Assembly: GCA_937896505.1 (NCBI GenBank)
Contig: CALBNP010000076.1
Span: 1 to 11,018 of the forward strand
DNA: 11,018 nt
Reading direction: 5' to 3'
From: an uncultured Bacteroidales bacterium
GTDB taxonomy: Bacteria > Bacteroidota > Bacteroidia > Bacteroidales > F082
Both the position numbers and the translations under genes were made by a program. The notes under the pieces are model-generated. The model worked only from the letters and a program-made list of their open reading frames with translations. It was not told where the DNA came from and did not search any database. This document shows, piece by piece, positions 1-6,491 of the stretch. Position 1 is the first letter of the stretch. Every line of letters begins with the position of its first letter.

Positions 1-65
1 CCTTCGCCGTGAAGGAACTGCCCAAGAAAGCCTTGGTGGAAATCGAAATGATTGCTGCAAAGTAA
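1..65 (+). CDS. ridA: RidA family enamine/imine deaminase, C-terminal fragment
   Basis: Only the last 20 codons and the stop are present; the gene enters from the left edge. The visible tail contains ELPKKALVEIEMIA, which matches the conserved RidA/YjgF C-terminus (V-x-x-LP-x-x-ALVEIE-x-IA). RidA proteins are small trimeric cytoplasmic enzymes that hydrolyse reactive enamine/imine intermediates such as 2-aminoacrylate to the 2-keto acid and ammonia. The key arginine of the active site would lie upstream, outside the window, so catalytic competence cannot be judged. The stop lies 8 bases before the next ATG, so the two genes are very likely co-transcribed. The family call rests on a short but characteristic motif. 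Confidence 0.8.
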   Translation, partial: FAVKELPKKALVEIEMIAAK

Positions 66-73
66 GTTAAACC

Positions 74-994
74 ATGAAAATCGTCTTTCTTGAACCGCTT
101 GGGCTGAATCCCGCAGTGGTCGAAAATTCTTGCGCTGGCCTGAAGTCGATGGGCCACGAAGTGGTGGTTTTCCCTAACCGCAACGAAGACCCTGCCGAGC
201 TGAAACGCCGCGCCGAAGGTGCCGACGTGATTGTGGAAAGCAATATTCCATTGCGCAAGGATTTCCTCGACGCATGCCCCAACCTGAAGATGCTCTCCAT
301 CGCCTTTACGGGCTTGGACCATATCGACATGGAAGAATGCCAACGTCGTGGCATCGTGGTGAAGAATGCCGCTGGCTACTCCACGGAAGCCGTCGCCGAA
401 TTGGCTCTCGCCTTGATGATTGACGTCTATCGCAAAGTGCGTGAAAATGACATCATTACGCGCGAATGTAACCGCAAGGGCATCATGCCCGGACGCGAAA
501 TCGGTGGCAAGACCATCGGTATCATCGGCATGGGCAACATCGGTCAGCGCGTGGCAAAGCTGGCCAATGCTTTCGGCTGCAAGGTGCTGGCTTGGAACCG
601 TACGCCTAAGACCGTCGAGGGCGTGACCTTCGTCGATAAGGCGACCTTGCTGAAGGAAGCCGACATCGTCACGCTGCACATCGCCTTGAACGCCGACACA
701 CGCGATTTCATTACCGAGAAGGATTTCGCCTTGATGAAACCGTCCGCCATCCTGGTGAACACAGCCCGTGGTCCTGTCGTCAACGAGTTGGCTTTGGCCA
801 ATGCCTTGAAGAACGGTGACATCGCTGGTGCTGCCACCGATGTCTATGGAACCGAGCCGCCTTTGAAAAAGGAAAATCCATTGTTCGATGCGCCAAATCT
901 CGTCATGTTGCCTCATATCGGCTTTGCTACCGAAGAAGCTTTCGAACTGCGTTTGGGCATTGTGGTCGGGAATATCGAAAAATGGTTGGCCTGA
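74..994 (+). CDS. D-isomer-specific 2-hydroxyacid dehydrogenase
   Basis: A 306-residue NAD(P)-dependent oxidoreductase that interconverts a 2-keto acid and a D-2-hydroxy acid in the cytoplasm. The N-terminal catalytic half is residues 1-100. The Rossmann half follows, with the dinucleotide motif GMGNIG at about 152-157. The catalytic triad of the family is visible: Arg232 in NTARGP, Glu261 in GTEPP and His281 in LPHIG. Length is normal for the short members (about 300-330), with no ACT or other regulatory domain, so it is not a classical long SerA. The exact substrate (glycerate, hydroxypyruvate, lactate or another) cannot be read from sequence. The ATG at 74 is 8 bases after the ridA stop and starts directly with the first strand (MKIVFLEP), with no better start nearby. 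Linkage to RidA suggests a role in handling 2-keto acids, which is inference. Confidence 0.9.
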   Translation: MKIVFLEPLGLNPAVVENSCAGLKSMGHEVVVFPNRNEDPAELKRRAEGADVIVESNIPLRKDFLDACPNLKMLSIAFTGLDHIDMEECQRRGIVVKNAAGYSTEAVAELALALMIDVYRKVRENDIITRECNRKGIMPGREIGGKTIGIIGMGNIGQRVAKLANAFGCKVLAWNRTPKTVEGVTFVDKATLLKEADIVTLHIALNADTRDFITEKDFALMKPSAILVNTARGPVVNELALANALKNGDIAGAATDVYGTEPPLKKENPLFDAPNLVMLPHIGFATEEAFELRLGIVVGNIEKWLA

Positions 995-1024
995 TGTAGA
1001 GACGTAGCGTGCTGCGTTTCTGTA
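995..1024. repeat. palindromic GTAGAGACG-type element after the stop codon
   Basis: It begins one base after the dehydrogenase stop. TGTAGAGACGTAG pairs with CTGCGTTTCTGTA (13 pairs, four of them G-T) around a 4-base centre. The arm core GTAGAGACG recurs at 6460-6490. There is no T-tract, so it is not a canonical terminator, though a hairpin here could protect the 3' end of the ridA-dehydrogenase mRNA. Confidence 0.55.
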
Positions 1025-1034
1025 ATTGTAAATA

Positions 1035-1131
1035 AATAAGAATCAATCTGTTACAAGAAAATTCTTATTATTGCTTATTAAAATTGTTATTTTAACCTAA
1101 AATCCTCGTAATCATTCGGTTGCGAGGATTT
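1035..1131. other. two AT-rich inverted repeats in the intergenic gap
   Basis: Two dyads sit side by side. The first is AATAAGAAT (1035-1043) with ATTCTTATT (1061-1069), perfect, 9 bp, 17-base loop. The second is AAATCCTCG (1100-1108) with CGAGGATTT (1123-1131), perfect, 9 bp, 14-base loop, followed by ACTTATTATTACTT rather than a T-run. They may act as weak terminators of the upstream operon. Nothing else is recognised between 1025 and 1168. Confidence 0.4.
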
Positions 1132-1168
1132 ACTTATTATTACTTATGAAAAAACAAGGCAAAAATGC

Positions 1169-1199
1169 TTGACAAAATTTTTGTGCGGATATACTTTTG
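1169..1199 (+). promoter_or_regulatory. Bacteroidota-type promoter, TTG-N20-TACTTTTG
   Basis: TTG at 1169-1171, a 20-base spacer and TACTTTTG at 1192-1199 match the Bacteroides -33/-7 consensus (TTTG and TAnnTTTG) with ideal spacing. Expected transcription start is near 1205, about 25 bases before the ATG of the small ORF at 1231. This is one of the best promoter matches in the window. Confidence 0.7.
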
Positions 1200-1230
1200 C
1201 AGCACAAACAACGAACAAAAAGTTTCAGTC

Positions 1231-1437
1231 ATGAAAGCCACATTGAAATATCACAGCGCCTCCATTTCGCGAAACTCTATATATTTCCGTAGAGGTGCGC
1301 CGCAAGACTCGCCTCTACCTCTTTCCGAAACTCTATTGCATTGCACGGTGACTCTATTGCCTTTGCTTTGCACATCATATAAGAATGCTTTTTCATTTAA
1401 TGTGTTTGATTTAGTTAAAAGTAGTGTTTTTAGTTAG
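1231..1437 (+). CDS. small ORF of 68 codons, possible leader peptide or small-RNA region
   Basis: I do not recognise this protein. The frame is open further upstream, but the earlier ATG (1165) lies before the promoter's -33 element, so 1231 is the only start compatible with the predicted transcript. The product begins MKATLKYHSASIS and has a Leu/Thr-rich centre (LLHCTVTLLPLL, about residues 36-47), with no signal peptide pattern or known domain. The ORF is bracketed by a good promoter (1169-1199) and a strong terminator (1450-1483, starting 12 bases after the stop). That layout is typical of an amino-acid-type leader peptide or a stand-alone small RNA. No biosynthetic gene follows; the next gene encodes a secreted protein with its own possible promoter. 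The coding status is uncertain; the transcript is more certain than the peptide. Confidence 0.4.
   Translation: MKATLKYHSASISRNSIYFRRGAPQDSPLPLSETLLHCTVTLLPLLCTSYKNAFSFNVFDLVKSSVFS
1289..1318. repeat. GTAGAGG...CCTCTAC inverted repeat inside the small ORF
   Basis: GTAGAGGTG (1289-1297) pairs with CGCCTCTAC (1310-1318) over 9 bp including one G-T, with a 12-base loop. The arm resembles the GTAGAGACG arms at 995-1024 and 6460-6490. In RNA it would be a stable hairpin within the leader transcript, in frame with the 68-codon ORF. Confidence 0.5.
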
Positions 1438-1449
1438 TGTTATGATTGT

Positions 1450-1483
1450 AAGCCTGGCGCAGTGATTGCGCTGGGCTTTTTTT
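1450..1483 (+). terminator. strong intrinsic terminator after the small ORF
   Basis: AAGCCTGGCGCA (1450-1461) and TGCGCTGGGCTT (1467-1478) form a 12-bp stem with two G-T pairs and a 5-base loop. A run of seven T follows (1477-1483). It ends the 1205-1483 transcript and would isolate the secreted-protein genes downstream unless read-through or antitermination occurs. Confidence 0.85.
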
Positions 1484-1488
1484 GTAAT

Positions 1489-1521
1489 TTGGATCTAATC
1501 AATAAATAATTCATAATTTTG
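1489..1521 (+). promoter_or_regulatory. probable promoter of the secreted-protein pair
   Basis: TTG (1489-1491) and TAATTTTG (1514-1521) are separated by 22 bases, slightly long for the Bacteroides -33/-7 pair. The -7 element matches TAnnTTTG fully. Expected start is near 1528, giving a leader of about 20 bases to the ATG at 1549. The element begins 6 bases after the terminator T-tract. Confidence 0.5.
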
Positions 1522-1548
1522 TAGTCATTCAATTTAATATTTGTGCTT

Positions 1549-2997
1549 ATGAAAAAGATTTACCTTACAATTGCTTTCTGTCTTGTTGCCTTCTGGGCAC
1601 AAAGCCAGATGGTTGCTCCGTATTCGTATATCGAAGCAAACAACGTGAGAATGCGCGTCATGGGCGATGGTTCCATTACTTCTTGTGCATTCGACAACAA
1701 TTCTTGCACGCCGCAGGAAGTTCCTGCCGGGAGTGGAAAGAGTTCGGTTTATCAACAGGCGCTTATGTTGAGTGGCCTCGATGCCGAGGATAATCTCCAC
1801 CTTGCAGCCATGACTCATGGACAGTATGGTACTGATTATTGGTCGGGTCCATTGCGTTTGTCTGACGCTTCCACCGATATGATGACTCAGATGAAGTATC
1901 ATCACGTTTGGAACCTCACGCGCGAGGAGATAGATGATTTCATTGCACATCATGGCGATGAAAACTATGAGATTCCCGATGACATTCTCACTTGGCCTGC
2001 TCATGGCGAGGAGGGTTTTGCCGAAAATCTCGCTCCTTTCGTCGATGTGAATGGCGATAACCGCTACAACCCATTGGATGGCGATTATCCTGACATCAAG
2101 GGCGACCAATGCCTTTTCTACATCTTCAATGATAATGCGGGTGTACACACCGAGTCGGGTGGCGAGCCTTTGGGTATCGAAGTCCATGGCATGGTTTACG
2201 CTTTTTCCGACTACAAGAATGATACCTTGAACAACACTATCTTCTTCAATTACAAGTTCTTCAACCGTTCGGCGAATGATTATCACGATTGCTATCTCGC
2301 CGTCTGGGACGACATGGATCTTGGTTATGCCAATGACGACTATGTGGGTTGCGATGTGCAGCGCAGTTCGTTCTTCACCTATAATGGCGACGACTTTGAC
2401 GAAGATGGCGACGAACAGTTAGGTTATGGCTATGATTGGCCAGTGCAGGTCGGTACCATCTTGGCAGGCCCTTTCATGGATGCCGATGGCCGCGACAATC
2501 CAGCCTTCAATGGCGACTGCGCTATGCTTCAAGACCCAGGGCATCCGTTTGACCAGTATGCCTACAACGGCTATGGCTTCGGCAATGGTGTGGCTGACGA
2601 TGAGCGATACGGCATGTGCTATTGCATCTATCACGACAATTACTATTTTCCACCAATGACCTCGCCAAATCCCAATGATTATTATATGTTGATGTGCCTC
2701 ATGGGCTTCGACTTCAGGTTCTTCTATCCGGGCGATAGCGATCCGTGCATGTGGGGAACGGGTTTCGAAGTCCCGCAATACTCTTTTTATTATACTGAGG
2801 AAGAAGGTGGTAACGAACCCAGCGACAGACGCGTGGTGGGTTCATGTGGTCCCTTTCACTTGAATGCGGGCCAGATGCAGGAACTCGATTTTGCACAAAT
2901 CACCGTGTTCAGCGACGAGGAACAAACTCAGATGGAACGCAAAGACGGTTTCATCGACTATATCCGTAGCTTTTTCGCTAACCAGGTCGCCAAATAA
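1549..2997 (+). CDS. secreted protein with calcium-type motif, no sorting domain
   Basis: A 482-residue exported protein of unknown function. I start it at the ATG of 1549 (MKKIYLTIAFCLVAFWAQSQ, a good signal peptide, cleavage probably near residue 20) rather than the in-frame GTG two codons earlier. Residues 164-187 (FVDVNGDNRYNPLDGDYPDI onwards) carry an Asp/Asn-rich loop like the calcium loops found in large Bacteroidota surface proteins. Further acidic stretches (about 252-264, 280-290 and 310-323) and many aromatic residues follow. The end (about 433-476, GPFHLNAGQ...FIDYIRSFF) resembles the segment that, in related proteins as I remember them, precedes a T9SS sorting domain. Here the protein stops with no such domain. 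It is likely co-transcribed with the next gene (42-base gap), which does have one. Cellular location beyond the periplasm is undetermined. Confidence 0.75.
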   Translation: MKKIYLTIAFCLVAFWAQSQMVAPYSYIEANNVRMRVMGDGSITSCAFDNNSCTPQEVPAGSGKSSVYQQALMLSGLDAEDNLHLAAMTHGQYGTDYWSGPLRLSDASTDMMTQMKYHHVWNLTREEIDDFIAHHGDENYEIPDDILTWPAHGEEGFAENLAPFVDVNGDNRYNPLDGDYPDIKGDQCLFYIFNDNAGVHTESGGEPLGIEVHGMVYAFSDYKNDTLNNTIFFNYKFFNRSANDYHDCYLAVWDDMDLGYANDDYVGCDVQRSSFFTYNGDDFDEDGDEQLGYGYDWPVQVGTILAGPFMDADGRDNPAFNGDCAMLQDPGHPFDQYAYNGYGFGNGVADDERYGMCYCIYHDNYYFPPMTSPNPNDYYMLMCLMGFDFRFFYPGDSDPCMWGTGFEVPQYSFYYTEEEGGNEPSDRRVVGSCGPFHLNAGQMQELDFAQITVFSDEEQTQMERKDGFIDYIRSFFANQVAK

Positions 2998-3011
2998 CTT
3001 TCAAATAACTT
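2991..3011. repeat. CAAATAACTT duplicated across the stop codon
   Basis: CAAATAACTT occurs at 2991-3000 and again at 3002-3011, an 11-base offset that repeats the end of the gene including its TAA. It looks like a small local duplication. In the 42-base spacer I see no promoter element, which supports co-transcription of the two secreted-protein genes. Confidence 0.5.
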
Positions 3012-3039
3012 ATTGTCAAACAATTAAAATCGAATTGTC

Positions 3040-4311
3040 ATGAAAAAGATATATACACTTATCGTAATGGTCTTGGTGGCTGTAGGTGCGATGGCACAAG
3101 ACGAAGTCAGCGTTTGGAACGGGAAATGCACGATGTGGACACGGGGCGAAGGCACCCAAGAATCGCCCATCCTGATTGAATCGGCCGAGAACCTGGCTTT
3201 CTTGTCGTATATTTGCGCGTATGGCTTTGAAACCGAAGGCCTCTATTTCGAGCTGACTACAGACATTGACCTCAATGGCAGTGAGACCATGCCTTGGAAC
3301 CCAATCGGAACACAGAGTTATTATGATTACCAATCGGGATGCACTATCTCTGGCACTTACAATAATTACTTCCGTGGCCATTTCGATGGTGGTGGACATA
3401 GCATCTTCAATCTGTATTCCGAATCGGACGGTGGCTTGTTTGGAGTTGTTTCTGGGATGAATGGCAATCGTGCCGTCGTTAGTGATGTGAAGGTGATGAG
3501 CGGCTTGGCTTCGGGAGGAGGCATTGCCCAAAAGTTGGTTAAAGCTACGGCGAGCCGCTGTGTCAACAAGGCGGATGTCGTCAACGAAAATGGCCGTGTG
3601 GGAGGCATTGCTGCCGAAGTTTCACAGTCGAGTGTGATTAAGGAGTGCTTCAACGAAGGCAACGTGAATGGAAAAGTCGCTGGAGGTTTGGGCGGATTCG
3701 TAACAAGCTCTACCATAGTGAATTGCTACAATGTAGGTGAGGTGGAAGGTGCTGAGATAGCAGGTGGCTGCGTTGGGCAATCCAATGCGATTGAACTGAA
3801 GAATTGCTATAATGTTGGAACCGTCGCTTGCGCAAGTGCGAATATTGGTGGCTTGATTGGCAAGCCAGCCAATGCTGATGTGGTCAGCAATGCCTATTAT
3901 CTCAACACTTGCGGCGCATCGGGCGTTGGCACGTCAAAAACGGAAGATGAGATGTGCGACAGGGCTTTCGCCGGTGTGCTGAACAACGAAACCGATGTCT
4001 GGGGATTCGACGATGCCTTTGAAAATCAAGGTTTCCCAATCCTGAAATCCAACCCTACCGAACTCGGCGAGATTTTGGGAAACGCTTTGTTCATCTATCC
4101 AAATCCAGCCAACGACGTTCTTGTGGTTGAATGCGAGGGTGCGACGGGCATTGCCGTTTACGATGTCATAGGCCAGTGCGTGCTTGAAATGGCTGTCACA
4201 AATGCCTCCATGCGTCTTGATGTCTCAAGTCTTGAAAGTGGTGTCTATCTCCTCTCGGTGAGTGGTAACAACCGACCCGCTTTGGTGACTCGCTTTGTGG
4301 TAACTCGGTGA
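3040..4311 (+). CDS. GLUG-repeat surface protein with T9SS type A sorting domain
   Basis: A 423-residue exported protein. Residues 1-20 (MKKIYTLIVMVLVAVGAMAQ) are a signal peptide ending in the common AQ. Residues 25-135 start with a segment of the GTxxSPxxIxxAxxL type seen at the start of GLUG/adhesin-like beta-helix proteins. Four degenerate GLUG-type repeats follow at about 186-210, 211-236, 239-262 and 268-290, with the pattern GG-x-x-G...CYNVG-x-V; they probably form a right-handed beta-helix used for binding. Residues about 349-423 (IYPNPANDVL...YDVIGQ...SGVYLLSV) are a T9SS type A sorting domain, which directs outer-membrane passage and surface attachment. The substrate or ligand is unknown; adhesin or scaffold is the likely role. 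It follows the other secreted gene by 42 bases and ends ahead of the terminator at 4433. Confidence 0.85.
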   Translation: MKKIYTLIVMVLVAVGAMAQDEVSVWNGKCTMWTRGEGTQESPILIESAENLAFLSYICAYGFETEGLYFELTTDIDLNGSETMPWNPIGTQSYYDYQSGCTISGTYNNYFRGHFDGGGHSIFNLYSESDGGLFGVVSGMNGNRAVVSDVKVMSGLASGGGIAQKLVKATASRCVNKADVVNENGRVGGIAAEVSQSSVIKECFNEGNVNGKVAGGLGGFVTSSTIVNCYNVGEVEGAEIAGGCVGQSNAIELKNCYNVGTVACASANIGGLIGKPANADVVSNAYYLNTCGASGVGTSKTEDEMCDRAFAGVLNNETDVWGFDDAFENQGFPILKSNPTELGEILGNALFIYPNPANDVLVVECEGATGIAVYDVIGQCVLEMAVTNASMRLDVSSLESGVYLLSVSGNNRPALVTRFVVTR

Positions 4312-4360
4312 TAGGACGTTATTTACATGTAAGTGGGTGGCCAATAATAAACGACATGAT

Positions 4361-4426
4361 GGTTATGGGTTATGAGTTAATGGTTATTAGTTAGTTATCA
4401 CCATTCACCCGTCACCATTCACCCAC
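4361..4426. repeat. degenerate heptad repeat tract that switches strand
   Basis: From 4361 the sequence reads in 7-base units: GGTTATG, GGTTATG, AGTTAAT, GGTTATT, AGTTAGT, then TATCACC, ATTCACC, CGTCACC, ATTCACC. The first five are purine-first GGTTA-like; the last four are similar only when read on the other strand (GGTGAAT). The tract sits between the GLUG gene and the bidirectional terminator. Flanking GTGGGTG (4333-4339) pairs with CACCCAC (4420-4426). TTACATGTAA at 4323-4332 is a further 10-bp palindrome. Confidence 0.6.
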
Positions 4427-4432
4427 AAAAAT

Positions 4433-4460
4433 AGTCTGGCGTTTGCGCCAGACTTTTTTT
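4433..4460. terminator. bidirectional intrinsic terminator between convergent operons
   Basis: AGTCTGGCG (4433-4441) and CGCCAGACT (4446-4454) form a perfect 9-bp stem with a TTTG loop. On the + strand seven T follow (4454-4460). On the - strand the stem is followed by TATTTTTGTG, five T, so it can also serve the gene that ends at 4481. It separates the GLUG gene from the M56-TonB gene. Confidence 0.9.
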
Positions 4461-4480
4461 GCTTTCATCAATGTGTCAGC

Positions 4481-6034
4481 TCATTTCAGTTTGAAACTGA
4501 TGGGGAGGACGTAATGGACCCTGACGGGCTTGCCTTCGTTCATTCCGGGCTTCCATTTCGGCATCGACTTCACGACGCGCATCGCTTCTTCGTCACATTG
4601 CTGGGCGAGTGCCTTTGGCTTTTCTTCCTCGTAAGCACTGGCTACGCCTCTCACAATCTCGACATTGCTCACGCTGCCGTCAGGCTCGACGATGAAGCCG
4701 ACAAAGCATCTGCCTTCGATGGAATTGTCTTTGGCTTGTTCGGGATAGTTTACGTTGGTCGCAACGAATTTGATCAAATCCTCTTCTCCGCCCGGAAATT
4801 CAGGCATCTGTTCGCACATCAGGAATATACTGTCGTTGTTCTGCATGGTCACTTCGAACTTGTTGTCGCCCAATTCAGTGAAATGCACATCGCCCGTTGG
4901 AGCATTGATGATTTTCAGCACTTTTTTCATTTCGCCCGAAATTGGGTCTGATTTTTCGATTTGCGTAACCTGATAACCTGAAATTGAAACCGTATCGCCT
5001 ACTTCAAAACCGTCAAAATCGAGTTGCTCGGTATCGATGGTCAATACATGGTCATCGTAATCAACCGCTGCACCATCAAAACCACCAAAATTAACTGATA
5101 ATTTGTAAGTGTCCAAAAATCCCTTTTTCTCGGTCGGAGGAATTTCTGATTTTTCCTGTGCCGTCACCTTCGCATTGGCGACAAGCAGCACGGCTGCCAC
5201 TGGCAAGACACCTAATGTGCGCCAAAGCAGGCCTTTTGTTTTACTTTTTTTTGTAATCATTTTAATTCTTTTTTTAGTGAGTGAAAAACTGAAGTTGTTT
5301 GCTATTTGCGTTGAGGCGCTTGGCCGAGCGCTTGTTCCCATAGCCGTGCACTGCTGCAGGATCAACATCATATAGTCGGTCTTGTCCGCACCGTTGTCGA
5401 TGACGTCACGGTCGGCGGTGTATTCGTGTATATTCTGTAAGTCTTTCTTAATCAAACGCATGAATGGATTAAACCACTGGAATGCAGTTGCGATTTCAAT
5501 GAAAAGGATGTCGAGCGAATGATGATGCCTGACGTGGCTCATTTCGTGCCGCAAAATCTGCGGGTCGATTTCACCTTCCGGCATGAAGATGTAATTGAGG
5601 AAAGAGTAGGGGATGTGTTCTTCTTTGGTCTTCACCACCTTTACCCCGTCGATGTTTTCCGTCTCGTTTTTCTTGGCTATCACGTAGATTCTCAAAATGT
5701 TAAACGTCATTTTGACTAAAAACACAACGACACCTATCATATAGATATAGGCAATAAGTTGCAGCCAATCGAAACCTTGAGGAACCGCGTTTTGCGATTT
5801 GACAGCGATTTCGCGAAGCATGAAATAGTTCGTGATATTTTGCGCAATGGCAACGTTGTCAGTCATTTGCTGTGGAAATCTGATGTGAATGAAGGGCAAG
5901 ACTAAGGTGAATGCCGTCATCGAAAGCAACATGAACCTGTTGAATTGGAACTGGTTGCTGCTGCTGAAAAGCAGCCGATAGGTCAGCCAAAGGACAGCGG
6001 TCGCGATGAATGTGATGATGATGTTGGTAATCAT
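4481..6034 (-). CDS. M56 (BlaR1/MecR1-like) membrane metalloprotease with C-terminal TonB domain
   Basis: A 517-residue inner-membrane protein. Membrane segments are visible at about 3-22, 33-50, 92-115 and 270-288. The M56 zinc-protease core lies between the third and fourth: HEMSH at 163-167 (HExxH) and a probable third ligand Glu204 in HEYTAD. Residues 290-405 are a periplasmic segment I do not recognise. Residues 408-517 (MPEFPGGEEDL...NYPEQA...GRCFVGFIVEPDGSVSNVEI...PISFKLK) are a TonB C-terminal domain. Staphylococcal BlaR1 carries a penicillin-binding sensor domain in this place; here I see no such domain and no evidence of beta-lactam sensing. The expected role is signal-activated proteolysis that inactivates the partner repressor, with the TonB domain sensing or contacting a periplasmic or outer-membrane partner (inference). 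It starts 4 bases after the repressor gene stop, so the two form one operon. Confidence 0.9.
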   Translation of the reverse strand: MITNIIITFIATAVLWLTYRLLFSSSNQFQFNRFMLLSMTAFTLVLPFIHIRFPQQMTDNVAIAQNITNYFMLREIAVKSQNAVPQGFDWLQLIAYIYMIGVVVFLVKMTFNILRIYVIAKKNETENIDGVKVVKTKEEHIPYSFLNYIFMPEGEIDPQILRHEMSHVRHHHSLDILFIEIATAFQWFNPFMRLIKKDLQNIHEYTADRDVIDNGADKTDYMMLILQQCTAMGTSARPSASTQIANNFSFSLTKKRIKMITKKSKTKGLLWRTLGVLPVAAVLLVANAKVTAQEKSEIPPTEKKGFLDTYKLSVNFGGFDGAAVDYDDHVLTIDTEQLDFDGFEVGDTVSISGYQVTQIEKSDPISGEMKKVLKIINAPTGDVHFTELGDNKFEVTMQNNDSIFLMCEQMPEFPGGEEDLIKFVATNVNYPEQAKDNSIEGRCFVGFIVEPDGSVSNVEIVRGVASAYEEEKPKALAQQCDEEAMRVVKSMPKWKPGMNEGKPVRVHYVLPISFKLK

Positions 6035-6038
6035 GGCT

Positions 6039-6404
6039 TTAGTTGTTTATGGCTTCTTCAATCATTTTCTTGAGTTCCTCTAACTGCTCTATGCTGAGGT
6101 TTTCCTTCTTCGCAAAGGCGGAAACGAGTTCGGTGTATGAACCATTGAAATAGTTGGAAACCAATCCTTTGAGCGAGTTTTGTGAATACTCTTCCTTGCT
6201 GACGACAGGGTAGTAGCGGTTGGCCTTGCAGAAGGTCTCGTGACCGACAAAGCCTTTCTTTTCCAATATTCTCACCACGGTCAGGACGGTGTTGTAGGCA
6301 GGTTTCGGCTCGGGAAATGCCGCCATGATTTCGTTTGCAAATCCTTGCCCGATTTTCCAGATGACTTGCATGATTTGCTCTTCTGCTTTCGTTAACTCTT
6401 TCAT
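6039..6404 (-). CDS. BlaI/MecI/CopY family transcriptional repressor
   Basis: A 121-residue DNA-binding protein of normal family length (about 120-130). The N-terminal winged helix covers about residues 1-75 (LTKAEEQIMQVIW, then recognition helix NTVLTVVRILEKKGFV at about 38-53). The C-terminal dimerisation helices cover 75-121. In staphylococcal BlaI the protease cuts just before a Phe in a segment like LNFVEKEDLS; the equivalent here is VSAFAKKENLS, with Phe97, so a cleavable site is plausible. It is the first gene of the operon with the M56-TonB protein (4-base gap), the usual repressor-protease arrangement. It probably represses its own operon through a dyad such as 6570-6585. The start at 6404 begins the conserved MKELTKAE; there is a 130-base leader to the predicted promoter. 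Confidence 0.93.
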   Translation of the reverse strand: MKELTKAEEQIMQVIWKIGQGFANEIMAAFPEPKPAYNTVLTVVRILEKKGFVGHETFCKANRYYPVVSKEEYSQNSLKGLVSNYFNGSYTELVSAFAKKENLSIEQLEELKKMIEEAINN

Positions 6405-6410
6405 AATGGT

Positions 6411-6458
6411 TTGACAATTAGACGATTTGACATTTTGACTATGAGACTCTGTGACTGA
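6411..6458. repeat. degenerate octameric tandem repeat upstream of the repressor gene
   Basis: GAC recurs with an exact 8-base period at 6413, 6421, 6429, 6437, 6445 and 6453. The units are TTGACAAT, TAGACGAT, TTGACATT, TTGACTAT, GAGACTCT and GTGACTGA. The tract ends 6 bases before the repressor start codon (minus strand), inside its predicted 5' leader. Confidence 0.65.
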
Positions 6459-6459
6459 G

Positions 6460-6490
6460 TGTTGAGACGCGATGAATCGACGTCTCTACA
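6460..6490. repeat. long palindrome of the GTAGAGACG family
   Basis: TGTTGAGACG (6460-6469) pairs with CGTCTCTACA (6481-6490) with one mismatch. Inside it CGAT (6470-6473) pairs with ATCG (6476-6479) around GA, so nearly the whole 31 bases form one hairpin. The arm is shared with 995-1024. It lies in the 5' leader of the repressor operon and would fold in that mRNA. Confidence 0.65.
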
Positions 6491-6491
6491 G

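Noticed and set aside
1165..1230. Longer start for the small ORF
   Set aside because: It would place the start codon before the -33 element of the promoter.
1543..1548. GTG start two codons before the ATG of the secreted protein
   Set aside because: The ATG at 1549 gives the standard MKK signal peptide; nothing favours the GTG.
1534..2286. 250-codon minus-strand frame over the secreted protein
   Set aside because: Shadow frame; the plus strand has a signal peptide and a conserved motif.
4481..6404. Beta-lactam resistance regulator blaR1/blaI
   Set aside because: Family resemblance only; no penicillin-binding sensor domain and no beta-lactamase gene nearby.
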